From Siderastrea radians (taxonomy: Eukaryota > Cnidaria > Anthozoa > Scleractinia > Rhizangiidae), in NCBI GenBank assembly GCA_964017195.1, contig OZ024896.1, positions 32,083,807 to 32,147,806 of the forward strand: a stretch of 64,000 bases of DNA. The letters are read 5' to 3'. The notes beneath the pieces are model-generated. The model ran no database searches, was not told where the DNA came from, and worked only from the letters and a program-made list of their open reading frames with translations. Numbering within the stretch: the stretch's first letter is position 1; every line of letters starts with the position of its first letter. Shown here piece by piece: positions 1 through 13,190 of the stretch. A program made the translations under genes and the position numbers.

Positions 1-1800
1 AAAATCACTTCAAAGTTTCGCATTAGGTAATTGCATTAAGTTTGATGATGGCGACGAAAGGTAGATCAATACGAAAGCATTGGGACAAACCGTCTCCTAT
101 AGCCTGTTGCTGCATCTGAGTGAAAACGAGATGGCTGAAATTTTTTTCCCAAATTGTTTTCCACCCATTATTAAATATTTCTCCGAGATAAAACACTTTC
201 CCACAAGCATAGTAATTGTTAGGAATGTCATTAAACTCAGAAATAGCACAAAAATTCGGAGAACGATTAGTGGTATTAACTACTGTCGATGGAAAACTTG
301 ATATTTAACTAATAAAGATAAAACAGGCGTTTATTTGTATGTACCATCAAAGAGGTTGAGAGCCGTGGTTGAACTTTGTAGAGTGAAAATAATAATAAAA
401 AAATAAATCCAATGTAAAAAAAACCTTTGTTCCAACGAAGTGCTTGTTGGTCTTACTAATTTCTTCATCCGGAGCGACCGTCTATGAAATCCAATGCATA
501 TTTCTAGCTTTCAACTTGAATGCTCGTGAACTGAAAAAGAGACCTACTAATTCCTAGTCATATCTCATCACCGCAAACCCTATACCATTTATAAAGCCAT
601 TAGAGCTTTGTGAATTAATGACTGCGAGATATAGATTTCGGATTAGCAAAACGTTGTTTGCGTCTAGATAAATGTATAGATAAGGTGTCAACGCCTAATT
701 AAACCCGCAAATGATATGATAGGTATAAATTGAAATGTGGGTGGATTCAACGACTGGTCGCATCTGTTTATTCGCTTCAAGGCTCTTTAGTGGCACAAAC
801 AACACGTTTTACACCATAACAGTTCGTTTCCTTTTACAGTTATTGCTTTTCTTTATCTCCTCTGCAAGCAAGCAGGAAATTTCGTAAACGGGAGGTGAGT
901 GCACGAGGTCAAGTAAGTGAATATGTGATCACAAAGAAGCAGCAACCCAAAAAGTGTTTCATGAATTCATTCGATAACATTGGCATAATTCGTATACAAC
1001 ATTTAACTTAAGATGAAAAGAAAGTATCTTGCAAAGACAATCGAGGAAGTATTTCAACTCTTTGCACCTCAAATTTCTTCAACATTCTAACGCAAGTTTT
1101 CGCTCAAAGTTCTGGAACTGGCTAAACTGAAAAGAGACCTGACCTTGGTTATAAAGTGATTGTTTACCACAACTTTCTACCGAACAAAGGAAGTAGAACT
1201 ATTAAAAAAACCCCAAAGGGTAAAACAAAACGCTCTTTAAACAGCGTGTGAAACTGAAGCAACTAGAACCAATTTAGACCTCGAACGCTCGGTTATCCAA
1301 ATATATTTGTGTTAATATCTGCTGGTCTCCAAGTCTTTTAAAAATTGACGGAACGAAGTGAAATAGGTTTGTGCTATGTGCGGTGAATTTTACTCCGGAG
1401 CTATTTCGTATCTCATAAATAGAAGGAACTTTGTATTTTTTAGCCCACTTTCACTGATTTCAACTTCTAGGTTTCCGGAAACCGCAACAGATCCCATCAC
1501 ATAAAAGATATTTCTAGTAAAGTCGCACCTGAAAGCGGTACAGTGGTGATTGGTTTTTCTTTTTGACCGCATTTAATTTTATACACTCTAAGAAGTCGTT
1601 GATGGCAAGGATAAATCTATTTTCGAAATGTCTGATCTGATCAGATTAACCCTTCATTAGATCCGATCTTTAAGTCGAAGCCAGCCAAATTTTCCAATTA
1701 ATGTGTTCTATTTAAATTTTATTTGAGGTTCATGGTCCATGTGAACCGATCCATGGATGAAAGCCCAAACTAGTGAATGAAATGTCACATTGGTCAAATG
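1..1800. other. Gene-poor AT-rich sequence
   Basis: I see no convincing coding exon, RNA gene or inverted-repeat element here. The short open frames lack domain signatures and look like chance. Confidence 0.5.
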
Positions 1801-1829
1801 AAAACTCAATTAAATAAAGGTAATTTCTT

Positions 1830-1945
1830 GTGCTACCACATAATTATTGTGCTGTACAAGGTGCCTCTAACGTTAAAGGTTTAAGGTGATATCATTCAAA
1901 TGAAAGGTTTTCGAACAGCATTTTCCCGTAGTATTGTTTAAATGT
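1830..1945 (+). repeat. Degenerate copy of the 106-bp repeat
   Basis: The blocks 'gtgctgtacaaggtg' and 'attcaaatgaaaggt' lie in the order seen in the 106-bp monomer of the array at 19.7-21.9 kb. The copy is old and diverged. Confidence 0.6.
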
Positions 1946-2066
1946 CACCGATCTATAGGTGAAATCCTAGCGAACGTGTAATCATTCAGACGTGGTGATC
2001 GAGTCTGCGGTAGAAATCCAAAAGCTTTATCATTAGTTCTAATGAAAGCTGCTTAACCGAGTAATT

Positions 2067-2938
2067 AGCCTGCGTGCAGACGTCTCCTATTTCCTTCCAC
2101 CCGCGGAAAAGGGACGTCTGCGAAACGGCGTCGCTAATCGTGTTCCAGTATCCTGCTGTTCGGGTTTTAAATTTCGCATAAATTATGATAACACAGTTTT
2201 GTTTTCTGTGCCAGAATCGTTTCCCTCCGATCGCTACATGATCGGAGGTCGAACAGGACTAAGAGGAGGAATCTGAATTTTTCTCACAGAAGCATTGTGA
2301 ACGGCTTTCACAGGAGTTGACGTAGCCAGCGAACTGGGATCGTTCGACGAAGGATCTACCGACTCCTCCAAAAGAATTTGCTTCTCGGGAGAAGCCGAAG
2401 TTCCTACGCTGTCCTTTCCTAGTGTCTCGATCTTTTTTTTTTTTTTTACTGTAAGTCCTGCCTTGAAAGCTTTGGAACTATAATCGCTAAAAAGTTCGTC
2501 CTCGATCTTTCTCACATTGGCGTAAAGACCTCTCCGCTTTCGCAACTTTCCCACGCACGATCTACAAATATATGGCGATGTTTCGTGTACGATGAACTGA
2601 AGAGAAAGGATTTCTTCCTGAACTTTAAATTCACTGCGACTTTTCACAAGGTTTCTGTCGTTGTTTTTCAGAATAGTCGAGAAACACAACACACAATCGG
2701 ACATGTTTTGATCAATGGAAAACCCGCTAAATGTAGATCGCATACATTACCTCGAGCATTTCCCGACGATAGCCAATCAGAGTTGTTTCTAACAGTGGCT
2801 ATTGTCAAGCAACCAATAAAAGCACTTTCCACGAATTCCTGAAAAACAGCAGGATACTGGAACACGATTAGCGACGCCGTTTCGCAGACGTCCCTTTTCC
2901 GCGGGTGGATGGAAATAGGAGACGTCTGCACGCAGGCT
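2067..2938. mobile_element. Mutator-like DNA transposon, non-autonomous, with internal ORF
   Basis: An 872-bp element has near-perfect terminal inverted repeats of about 94 bp (2067-2160 and about 2845-2938, both beginning agcctgcgtgcagacg read inward). It is flanked by an 11-bp direct repeat, accgagtaatt, at 2056-2066 and 2939-2949. Long TIRs plus a 9-11 bp target duplication are typical of Mutator-like elements (MULEs). No transposase is present. The interior carries one reading frame on the minus strand, so it resembles a gene-carrying (Pack-MULE-like) element. The near identity of the two TIRs suggests fairly recent mobility. Confidence 0.85.
2234..2743 (-). CDS. Putative ZAD-like zinc-finger protein carried by a transposon
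   Basis: This intact 169-codon frame lies wholly between the TIRs of the surrounding Mutator-like element. It has two CxxC pairs (C17/C20 and C60/C63, 39 residues apart), followed by a basic helix-like stretch near residues 65-85. This spacing recalls the four-cysteine zinc-binding ZAD fold used for protein dimerisation in some zinc-finger factors; that link is pattern-based only. A run of lysines near residues 100-105 is encoded by a homopolymer. The C-terminal half is Ser/Pro-rich and low complexity. No DNA-binding C2H2 fingers follow, so it is either a truncated captured gene or an accessory transposon protein. An internal methionine at residue 14 is an alternative start. Confidence 0.5.
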   Translation of the reverse strand: MRSTFSGFSIDQNMSDCVLCFSTILKNNDRNLVKSRSEFKVQEEILSLQFIVHETSPYICRSCVGKLRKRRGLYANVRKIEDELFSDYSSKAFKAGLTVKKKKKIETLGKDSVGTSASPEKQILLEESVDPSSNDPSSLATSTPVKAVHNASVRKIQIPPLSPVRPPIM

Positions 2939-3559
2939 ACCGAGTAATTTCATGTGGTGCTGTTTTCTAACTTCAGTGAGTGTGGATTAATTAGTCCACT
3001 GAAGTCAGTGTGATTATTCTCAAAGAAGCTTTTGAGCCATAACATCCAACAGTGCTTAGTGTTTTTCAATATGTTACAAAGCCAAATTTGGTAATGGAAT
3101 GATCGCCTCGTAAAATTTCAAGCAAGGATCAACCGCATGGTTGCTCGACGAGAGCTCGCTGTTTCAATGCTGAGAATTTTCCGGGATTCTGAGATACCAC
3201 CCGGATGGCTTAGCGGATATTTTATTTATACACGGAACTAGGTCACAGGCAGTCAGTGAAACGCTACTGTTGCGTTGTTTTTTTTTTCACTGCGAGCGAG
3301 CGGATAATGACTTTGTTTTTTTGCGAGATAAACCATGGAAGAACAGCGCCCTGGAGTCATCGTGTTGTAACACAAACCCCCAAAAAGCTGGATAAAGCCC
3401 CTATTCATAGCGAGAACTAACTGAAGCAACCTCTTTCTTCTAGATCTAGTGGATTCTTTTTTTCTATTAAATCGGTCTCTAAAAGACCGCTAAAATGTAG
3501 TACTAACGTTCGATTTTCAGACTACATTGAAATTAAAACCGACTATTGAGCTGGACTTT

Positions 3560-3930
3560 CCTGTGGTGCTGTTTTTTAGTGCTGTACAATGTGGTTCAAG
3601 GTTTGAGTTTGTGGATGAAATCTTTATGAGTGGCACTCCATATGAAAGCTGCTCAACAAAACTCTAATGTGTTTACTATGCTTTTTAAAACAAGATTATG
3701 ACTGAGAGACCATGGTGGCATGAAATATCCTCAAATGCTACCATTCAAATGAAAACTAGCTATTGAGCAGTACATTCCTCTGGCACAATTTATTATACTA
3801 TATATATAAGGTGGTTCTAACTTTGGAGTCTCGGTGAACACGGTGAATAAAATCCTGAAGTGACATTGTCCATTTAGATGAAAAGGAACCACTGAGTAGT
3901 ACATTCCTGTGGTTCTTTTGGCCTTTTTCA
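3560..3930 (+). repeat. 106-bp repeat family, about three degenerate copies
   Basis: The monomer's blocks (gtggtgctgtt, gtggatgaaat, caaatgaaa, gagcagtacattcct) recur in order on the plus strand. The spacing is irregular because of small indels. Confidence 0.75.
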
Positions 3931-3959
3931 ATATTAGCTCACAAGTGGAAATTTTGGTA

Positions 3960-4970
3960 AGAATATGTATTTTGGCATTTACGAAGTGATATTAAAGGAA
4001 GCACCTAAGAAAGGCGCCACCGCCTTCGCAAGCTGGGCTTTTGTGGGAACGCTGTTAAGTCGTGGATCGTTATCTATAACCTTTGTGTTCTAAGATGAGT
4101 CGGATACTAAGCGGAAATCTTTTTTGTTTCAGGGTATTGTGCGATGACTGAACAATTGACTCTCTATATAAAAAACACCTACAAACTCTGATATTTCGCC
4201 TCGTTTATAAAGCTGTTATATATGCGACCTACCGCCAAAGCTTTGATCAGTGATATGGTCCTTTTTAACAACTTGAATCACGAGATGTCAGTAGCATGTA
4301 ACACGTTTAAACTTCGTTTGCCAGCTGAGAAGTTCCGATACTGGCTCAGTGGAGAACGATTGAGACAACCTTCGCCCTTGAATCAAGGCCCGTAAGGTAA
4401 AAGTCCAGGATGACCGGTTGAAATCAATTCTATTCATCACTCGAATAAAAGCTATCGAACAGTAGTACTAGTTTGTCTGCTTGTTTGGTTTTTCAATATA
4501 TTCTTAGTATAAGACTTATATAAGTGTTAAAGAGAAAGTACTCGCTCCCTCTTCTAAACCGACACTTCGGCTTAACAGATGTCAACTATCTCAACACAGA
4601 TTTCCTAAAGCCATTTCTGTTGCATTAATTGTTAAGAAAGTGGGAATTCAGTGGTAACGACACTAGCTTTGTTTGTCAGGGAAGTGTTCCCGATCTTTCA
4701 GTTGAAGGGAGTGTCGTGACAAAAACTCTTCTTTGGTGACTCCAGAGTGAAATGAAAATTCTCCCTTTTATCTTCTCTTCCTTCTAGCTGACGTTTTTCT
4801 CAGTTTTCTCCTCGTCTTGAACTTGTAGAAGTATTGATAATGCAGGATAAGTTCAAGTTCAAGTTTATCTTTACAAAATGTTAATTGCACTAGTGTAACT
4901 TAAGTTTTACGATCCCGGCGTGAGTCAAAATCCTATAAGCATGCATTCTGTGGCCCTTTGGCTGATTATA
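3960..4970. other. No gene recognised
   Basis: AT-rich sequence without a supported exon or a clear terminal-repeat element. Confidence 0.45.
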
Positions 4971-4977
4971 AATATAA

Positions 4978-5191
4978 CCCTTTAAGCCCTCACAGTGACG
5001 AAAAAACTTCTCTTTTTATATTATCAGTACTTGTTCAAACATTCAAGTGACGAGAACAAAGAAAGTGGTCACCAAGGATCAGATGTCTTGATATTCAGAC
5101 GAATTCTCCTTATTTTAATTACTAGTTCCATAAGAAATGTATGGCGAACAGTAACGGGAATATGCATTTTTATATCAGGCTTAAAGAGTTA
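4978..5191. mobile_element. TTAA-type MITE (piggyBac-like ends), decayed copy
   Basis: It starts ccctttaagccct and ends ggcttaaagagttaa. The interior blocks (antisense of tctccatacatttctta and gtgatcattt-like segments) match the better preserved copies at 15,283, 46,106 and 48,755. The left flank is degraded from TTAA. Confidence 0.65.
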
Positions 5192-5199
5192 AGGGAGGC

Positions 5200-6300
5200 C
5201 ATTCAAATGAAGACTATACGGTGACAATACTTTCATATGAAACTAGCTTTTTGTGTCCCGATATTTTGCTTAATTTGGTATTTTTTCTCAATATCGCATC
5301 AACATTCGGCATTGATACGATATTGACATGCACCGGCTTAGCCGGGTAAACCGTCAAGAAAATCAAACAACAAACAGAGAAAAGACAATGGCAAAAGGTT
5401 ACAATGTGCCTAGTTTTAATCGCAATTGGAAAGCGCGTTTTTGCGTCCGCTTGTAACTGAAAAAAGTGTAATTGCTGTACTTGTGGGCCGGAGTAATTCC
5501 TTTCCTCTGACATCATCCGCTCATTTCTTAGCATTTCAATTCGCGAGCTTTGAATTTGTGATAGCGTGAACACAATACCTTAGGGCAGAACTTATTTAAC
5601 AAATATTCCAAGAAACTGAGCCGTATATGAATCATGACTACGATTTCATGTGGGACGATATTGAATACTGTAATTGTTTGACAATATAGATGCTCTCTGG
5701 ATTTTGAGGAATGTTTTACACTCAACTGAAAAACTTTCCCGTTAAAAGAAGTGTTTTTCACTATCTATTTCGGGCAACTTCTGTACTCGTGTATGATAGG
5801 TATTATGTTGGAACCAATCACATCAATTGCTTGTTGCTTATATCCAGAGTTTGTCAATATAGTAATGGAGAATATAGCTGACAGGTTTCTGATAACGGCT
5901 TTAATACTGTGTATTCAGCAACTTCACATCAAATTGTTGGATCGGCATCTCAAGGCTATATCAGTCTTTCCTGTAAACAAAGGAGACGTTGAGAAGGAAG
6001 TTGTTCCTTGGTCTGTTGGTGAACTAACTATTTCCTCTATTTTTTTATCTCTCTGTTTAGTGTAAATGGTAAGAAGTCAATTCACTTGTGGCATTAATTC
6101 TTTCTGACCTTTGGTAATGATCGATTCAACTTCGAAGTGTATAAATGTCACCGAAGTCAACTTACAAAATGTTTAATTACTTCATGTTGGCAAACAGCAC
6201 TACAAAAAGTAGAGGCCATTAGTCATTTTTATTTAAATGGCCACACTTTAAGATTTCGTCCACAGCTTTAAAAGTTCGAACCATTTCTTAAACCATAATA
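5200..6300. other. No gene recognised
   Basis: Short open frames occur on both strands but none shows a domain, conserved motif or convincing splice context. Confidence 0.45.
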
Positions 6301-6309
6301 TTGATCAAC

Positions 6310-6500
6310 AGCACCACAGAAAAGTACTCCTCAGTAGCTTTCAGATGATCGCAAATGAAATTTTTTTACACTGATTGAATGTTAGAACCACCATGTACAG
6401 TATAAGAAACAGTACCACAAGAAAACATTGTTCACGAACTTTCATTTGATTGCCACACCTGAAGTTTTCGTCTACAGGATCAAAAGTTAGAGCCACGTGA
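6310..6500 (-). repeat. 106-bp repeat family, degenerate copies (antisense)
   Basis: The reverse-complement blocks ctcagtagctttca, tttcatttgattgccacacc and accacatgtacagtataa-like segments occur in the array's antisense order. Confidence 0.7.
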
Positions 6501-7109
6501 ACAGTGCATGCGTCAATGGCTCGCTTTGGCAACGAGGGGGCTAAAGTCCTATTTTTTCATCACCGCTTATCACTATCGAGGCAATTAGCATAAGAAAAAT
6601 AATCGCCGGAGTACAAAATGATTCCAACTAGCAAAACTGGGAACATAAGCAGTTAAAAGTCAAAGATCTGATCATCTAAAGACCCTCCAATGCTCATCTG
6701 TGACAACAGGTTTCATGAAAGGTTAGTTACGTTATGAAGAATTTCATTCATTTTTACTGATATCAAGCATTTCTAGACACAAATTCGGCCAACTCGAAGT
6801 AAATCGTGTTTCAGTGGTATACAATTTGCGGTTAACGACTTTTATAGCTGAATTCCAAACTGGAGTAATACTTCACGAAAACATTGTAAAAATCGCAAAA
6901 ATTAAACCACTAAATTTTTAATTTCATACCATGCTGAACTAAATAGGCGGCTTGTTTTAAGCTAAGGCTAAATATAAAGTTTGCAGGTCAGTTATCGAAT
7001 CAACTTCATCCAAAAATAATTAATTGACAGTAGGGGGTACGAAAAAATGCCAAGTCACCGAAAGGCACTGAAAATGGAACAAAAGCTTGGGCGGGACTCC
7101 GAAATATTA

Positions 7110-8005
7110 AGAAGCCTTGAAGTGTTTACAACTTGCAACGTTTTGTTATGAACTTCTTTGTAGCATAACCACAGTGAAAACCACAAATAGCAAACGACCT
7201 ATTCGACGTATTATTATCTTAAGTATCCTTAGGAAAACGACTTTTGAATTTTAAAATATTACGGAGTCTTTAAGGGCCGGACCACATGGTCCGTTTTATT
7301 ATTGTTTATTTGTAGCAGAACCACAGAGTAAAACCGCAAGTGCAAAGTTAATGACCAATTATCGTATCATCCGGGTGATCTTAACGTGTCCCTGGGAAAC
7401 TGAGACCTGGAATCCATTTCTTTAAAGAAGCCGTTTACCGCTTGTTCCGTGTTGCCAATGTCTATTTATAACCTGATCACAAAGCAAACCACGAATTGTA
7501 AAGGACTTATTCAACGCATTGTTCTTTTATAAGTATCCTTATGAAAATGACTTTGCTTAGAGTATACTTCACTATAGAGGTCCTTGTGCCGTTTTGATAT
7601 TGTTATTTCTAACACAACCACAGAAAAAAACCACAAAATGAAAACGACCTATTTGTCGTACAATCATCTTATAAGGTATACTTAAGAAGACCACTTTGCC
7701 AAGAGTATGCTTCAGTGTGGAAGTCCTGGCGTCTTTTTGCTATTGTTATATCTAACATCACTACAAAGAGAACCACAAGATGAAACGACCTATTTGTCGT
7801 ATTATCAGCTTAAAAGTATACTAAAGAAGAGAAATTTCTAAGAGTATACTTTATTGTGGAGGTCCTTCTTCCTTTGTGCTAATGTTATATCTAACATTAC
7901 CACAAAGAAAACCTCGAGATGAAAACGACCTATTATAGGCGTGTTTTATGGTATACTTATGAAAACGGCTTTGCTTAAGAGTACACTTTAGCATATAGAG
8001 GTACT
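7110..8005. repeat. Degenerate tandem repeat, unit about 135-150 bp
   Basis: The module 'gaggtcctt...attgttatatctaacat...accacaaagaaaacc...gaaaacgacctatt...agagtatact' recurs about five times (for example near 7573, 7720 and 7857). Units differ by many substitutions and indels, so this is an old array. Confidence 0.75.
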
Positions 8006-8393
8006 CAGGATGAAAAATAAATCTGTTCTCGATCACACTACCACGTGTACGTGCATGTTTGCGTGTGTTTCGCGAATTTCTCATTTTACTACGATAGACC
8101 TCGAGACCAGGATTTCTATGAGCAAAAACTCGACAATTCGCAAACAAGTTGTCTGTCTCTCATAGAAAGCTTGGACGAGTAGTCTTGTTGTTTCAGAAGA
8201 GAGCTAAGTCAACGGATTGCAAAGGGTGAAAACAATATTTAGGTAGTTTTTACGACAAAATCGAAAGGTGAATTCAGTTCACTTTCCAGATCTTTCCAGT
8301 GACCTATCGCTCAACTCGTTGTCCAGTCGTCAGAATAGACAACCATGATAGGCCAATGAACTTCGAGTATTCAATGTGGCCACGGCGCACTCT

Positions 8394-8657
8394 AAGGCCG
8401 CGGCTACACGAGCGATTTTTTGCTTGCGATGGTGATGCGATTTTGTTTTGAAAATTGTCGCATCGCCAGCGCGCGGTGGTGGCTACACTTAGCGACAAAT
8501 TTCGAAAAAGTCCGTGATTCTGTGAATTTTTAGCTGTCGCATCAAATGTGCGAGGGTGGGTTCAGGTGCTATTTTCGCCGCGCGCTGGCGACGCGACAAT
8601 TAAAAAAAAAATCACATGACCATAGCAAGCAAAAAATCGCTCTTGTAGCTGCGGCTT
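8394..8657. mobile_element. Inverted-repeat MITE
   Basis: The terminal inverted repeats of about 33 bp (left aaggccgcggctacacgagc, right its near reverse complement ending gctgcggctt) enclose about 200 bp rich in cgcgctggcg-type motifs. I could not settle the target duplication. A partial relative may lie near 47,490-47,560. Confidence 0.75.
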
Positions 8658-9129
8658 AATGCCATTGATTTTTCAGCCCGTTTGGAACGAGTGAGTTACC
8701 GACTCATAAACCGTCGGCTAGTTTCGAGATCAGTTTGTTCCCATGCGTTTATAGACAGCAGGAAAGGATCACGTGTGCATTCTTTTAACGTAAAAGAATG
8801 CATACTTGATTTCGTCGACGACATATCAAAAGCGTATTATCGATTTTTGCGATTTTGGCACGACACTTGGTCTTTCTGATCAGCGAGATCTACTGCCTCT
8901 TTGTCAATCGGAGGTAAACTAAAAAGAGAAATATTGCAAACAAAGCTCAATAACTGAAGTTCAATCTGCACTCATCGGTTAAATAGTATGGGACGTTTGA
9001 GCTATTCAACGCTTTAAAAATTTTAATGGTTGCTAACTTTCAGCCTGACACATCATTAATCATTCTTATATAAAAGCTATTGATGGAAAAACACGGCCTT
9101 GAAAGCGTTAACTCTTCATTTCTGTAATG

Positions 9130-9330
9130 AGGTTATGACAACTTCTTTTAGTCTGTGGATGAAATCTTTAAGTATAGCTAATTCGAGTGAAAGCTGCTGA
9201 ACAGTACTTTACTGTCGTGGTGCTTAAATATTATAATGTGCAAAGTGGTTGGTTTCAAATGTAAGCTACAGAGCAGCACTTTCCTGCGGTGCTATGTTGC
9301 TATGTTGTTCAAAGTGATTCAGACCTGTTT
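9130..9330 (+). repeat. 106-bp repeat family, degenerate copies
   Basis: Blocks such as gtctgtggatgaaatcttta and agctgctgaacagtacttta match the monomer in sense orientation. Confidence 0.65.
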
Positions 9331-9699
9331 TGGCTGTGTATTGTTTCCTAGTAGCCGGATGATTCTCTGTTACCTTCTACAGATTCGACAAATTTTTCAA
9401 AATGTTTTAACTTTGAGACTCAGAAAGAAAAAATAACTTACTGCATGGACAACAACACAGAGCAATGTTCTGCCCAATGCCTTTCACTTCATCCACAAAG
9501 CAGCCATGGATTCAATGTTCGATGTTCGTTACGTGAGATTCTCACGAGAAGCCTGCAAAAAATTGTAATTATTGTCAGATAAAGTACAAGCAACTAGCAG
9601 TTTTACAGTTCCCTTTATTTCCCTCCGCTTTCTCCGGCTTCGTTTGTCCCTCTCCCCCTCCCCCTCGAAAAGCCTAATGAGGTTAAATTTCTTCAAATG

Positions 9700-9822
9700 A
9701 CAAACAAAGCAGCAAGGCTTGTCTGACTACGTAGAAAGATTTGAATTTGCAAGACATCAACACGACACTGATAGAACTTCAACAGAGCAGGGCTGCAGCC
9801 GTAGACAGCTTCATCTGATTGT
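9700..9822 (+). repeat. Coding-like duplicated segment, copy 1
   Basis: About 100 bp here (from acaaagcagcaaggct to cttcaacagagcaggg) matches 62,920-63,011 with only a few substitutions. In one frame both copies encode LQDINTTLIELQQSR. In this copy an in-frame TAG lies just upstream and the frame runs a little further downstream to a TGA. It may be a processed or duplicated gene fragment; I do not recognise the protein. Confidence 0.6.
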
Positions 9823-9849
9823 CTCGTGTTCTAAACCAGCATCGGAAAA

Positions 9850-12800
9850 TAGACGCGTTTCATCCTGCCTTTTCATCTGTATTTAATTCAACACATCAGG
9901 TGGAACCTCGTACTGCTAGTTGATGCATGTAGGCGGACTTTGGTTTTGAAGGTACTTAAGAATGCTTCAAGCTTGGACCTTACAGTTGTGTTGTCAAGAC
10001 AGAAGTTTACTCCAACTGTCTCTCTCTGCCCACGTGTATTCAAATAGGTATTGGTGAACCATTAGGGGGACTTATGGAAATCTTAGGGAGCAACTGCAGT
10101 GGACAATTATCCCAGGCAAGGGTGGTGGGGGGGGGGGTAGCAATACTCTTATTTACATCATACTACAGAAACAGGCCTATTAAAGTTCCGGCCGAGTGGG
10201 GCCGTCTGTTGAGTCTGTGGCTTGTGTGGCTCTTATTTGATCTATTTCTTTGTTTCTGAACTTTAAACATTTACCTTTGTTATAGAGCTCAAATCTTCAA
10301 GTTGGCTCTAATAATCCAACGTCTATCCGAACTCGTCTGTCTTTTCCAATGCAAGCTATAAGTCCCCTATGAGTGCGCCGTGCGTTTAGTTGGCCGAATG
10401 CCTATTTTTCAATTTTTCCCGTCACGGAATTTTAAGAAAATGTTTCCGTCAAATTTCTCCTGTAGGAAGGGAAATACTTTACCGTACAACATCACATGGT
10501 TCAAGTTATTACTTTAATAAATCTATCAGTGCGAGGCACAGCGCGTTATAGATTGATTCTCAATCTATTAAAATGATAACCGCCTCTGGCATTCATCCCA
10601 GTTTGTCTGGCAGATGCGGGGCAAATTGATTTCGGTTGTGAAATACTTAAGCATGGAATCAGCCATGTATCTTTCGTCGGTTTAATCGCAAGCCATTTCG
10701 GGTTGATAAAACGAACATTCCAAAGGATAAAAATGCCGAGTGAGAAAAAGGAAACGCAGAGAAAGCGGTAAACTACACGAGCATTTGAAAAGGTGACCTT
10801 TAATAGTTCAAAAGGCGAAGATTTCATTGTTCAAACCAAGTTTTGCCAAAGGGCTTGTTTTCGCGTGGGGTTAATGCTATCAAGCTGTGTACTGTTGTGT
10901 ATTTTTTGCTGGCCATTATTAGATTAAGTACGCCATTTATCAACCTAAGGAAATGCAATGTTGTCTATGGCAGGGTTTGCAGTGATGTCCCCTGACTATT
11001 AAAGAAAGGCATAGCCTTTGTTTTTCCCAAAGTAAGCTTTACTTTCTCCCTATGAGCTGAAAACGCTGCTCAAAATCTTGATTCTGGGGATGAAATTCCA
11101 TGGTATGCACTTCTGGAACGAAGGTCGGCATAGAAGCACTTTTCTGTGCTGCATGCTGCTGCTTATTTTTATCCAGCATTTTCTAAATTTTGCATTTTTT
11201 TCGGTTATGAATTGAGGATGGCACATTTATGTTTGAAAGAGCTAAACCAGCGCAGTGGATCGAAACCGTAAACAAGATATTTATGTCCCAATTCGGTTCA
11301 GTAAAGCAACCATGCACATCCGGCCATGCGTAGCTCGAAAAGTGAAGGCGCACTGGACGATATTACTGAGAAGCGTCACTCGTTTTTCACCATCTGATTG
11401 GTGTAGCGAGATTTGATTGACATGTCGCTCGCGACTGGTACTTAAGATGGCTTTTTGTTGCATATACTGTAACTAGGCCATTAAAAAGTTGACTAGGATA
11501 CGTCTAACCAAGGTAAGCTAAATCCAGAAGATAATTATTAAAACGTCTGCAAATTGACAGAATTCAAGAACTTACCACTGACTCGGCAACTGACAGATTG
11601 GCACCAAACTGTTTGAATTGATTGTTCTTTTGGTAATAAGTATAGTATTCGGTTTCCTTAATCCAGACAGACCCAGTTGGCCTTTACCACAGGATCTCAA
11701 GCAGACGATTCTTGCCTCTTCAGTTAACCCTGCGCTTTAGCTTCTAGGCCGAGATTTTCGCTACAGCAGTAAAAGATTTTAAAAACTTAGAGGTAAGTGT
11801 TAGGGGTAAAAGCTTTCAGAATCTATCAATTGTGTTAACTAGATTAGCTATTTTTTCGAGATGAATCGCGAAATTTGGACTTAAAAAGCGTTGCGTGCAG
11901 CGTATCGGAGAAATACTTACCCCCAGATGCTTGTAAAAAAACAGTGTTAAGAGCGCGATCTGTTTGCGAAAATTTGAATTAAAGCCGTAAAGGTTATTGG
12001 GTGAAATTGCGTGAGTGGAAAGAAAGGACCACAACTCGCTGAATAAGTTTGTTTACGCGCATTATTGGTTAATGATTTTCGCTATGACGGCAATGCTACC
12101 GTTCGAGAGATCTTCTTGTTTAAATCTCAACATTTATTATCGATAGATCATGTTTTACAAACACTACACCGCGACGGACGGGTTCACAAATTTGAGTGTT
12201 GGTTTTCTGATAAACAAATTGAGCTCGTGCTTAATTCGAGTTTAAAGGATAGAACACACTTAAATGTAGATAGCATCTTAAAATTGGATAATCAAGATAA
12301 CAGATAGGCAAACAAATAAACAAATCCCGTGACTTTTAGATAGATAATACGGCGCTGGTGTAGAATAATGACAAATATTTGGCCTGCTTCAGCGGCAATA
12401 TCGCCGTTTATGCTATGGCTATGTTTATTCGTTTCGGGTCTTTTGACTGAAAAATATTGCCTATTTTCCACTCACATTCAAAAGGTTAAGCCCTGTATTA
12501 AACATCACATCTTGCTGTGTGAGAAAAATTCCTTGTCGACGATTAGCCGCGAGGTCTTTCACAAAGCGTGCGGTGTTGCGAAGATACTCGTGAATTCTGT
12601 GAATTTTCTTTCAGTTGAGTGACCTCATTATAGTGCTCGGCTTCTCAGTTTAGTTAAACAAAAGAGGGTTCAATTATCAACACTTTTGAGCCTTTTCTGC
12701 ATTCTGTGCCCTCCGGGCTGTTCGCGACGAAAATAACTAAAGCTGCAACTTAAGTCTTTAATACAGTGCAATAAGTATTTTTTGGAATTCTGTAATCTTG

Positions 12801-12870
12801 TTTAGCTTAAACTGAAGACGTTAACGCTGTGTCATACTTTTGTTTCAAATTTACTCTGAGAAAAATTTAT
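9850..12870. other. No gene recognised
   Basis: The stretch contains a poly-G tract near 10,123 and scattered short frames, none with a recognisable domain. No clear TIR element was seen. Confidence 0.4.
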
Positions 12871-12884
12871 AAAAAACTGAATTA

Positions 12885-13190
12885 AAGAAAAAGTACCACA
12901 AGAATACACTTCTCAACAGCTTTTTAAAAGTCTGAAGAACTACACTTTAAGATTTCATTCTCAAATGTAAAATCCAAGGAACAGCACAATAAACAGTACC
13001 ACAGGAAAGTACTGCTCAATAGCTTTCATTTGAATGGTCACACTTAAGGATTTCATCTACAGAATCAAAAGCTAGAACGACCTTGTACAGCATAATAAAC
13101 ATTACCACAGGAAAGTACTGCTCAGTAGCTTTCATTTGAATGATCCGCACACTTCAGAATTTCATCCATGGAATTAAATGTTAAAAGGAA
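12885..13190 (-). repeat. 106-bp repeat family, about three copies (antisense)
   Basis: The segment taccacaggaaagtactgct followed by cagtagctttcatttgaatg repeats with about 106-bp spacing on the minus strand. Confidence 0.85.
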
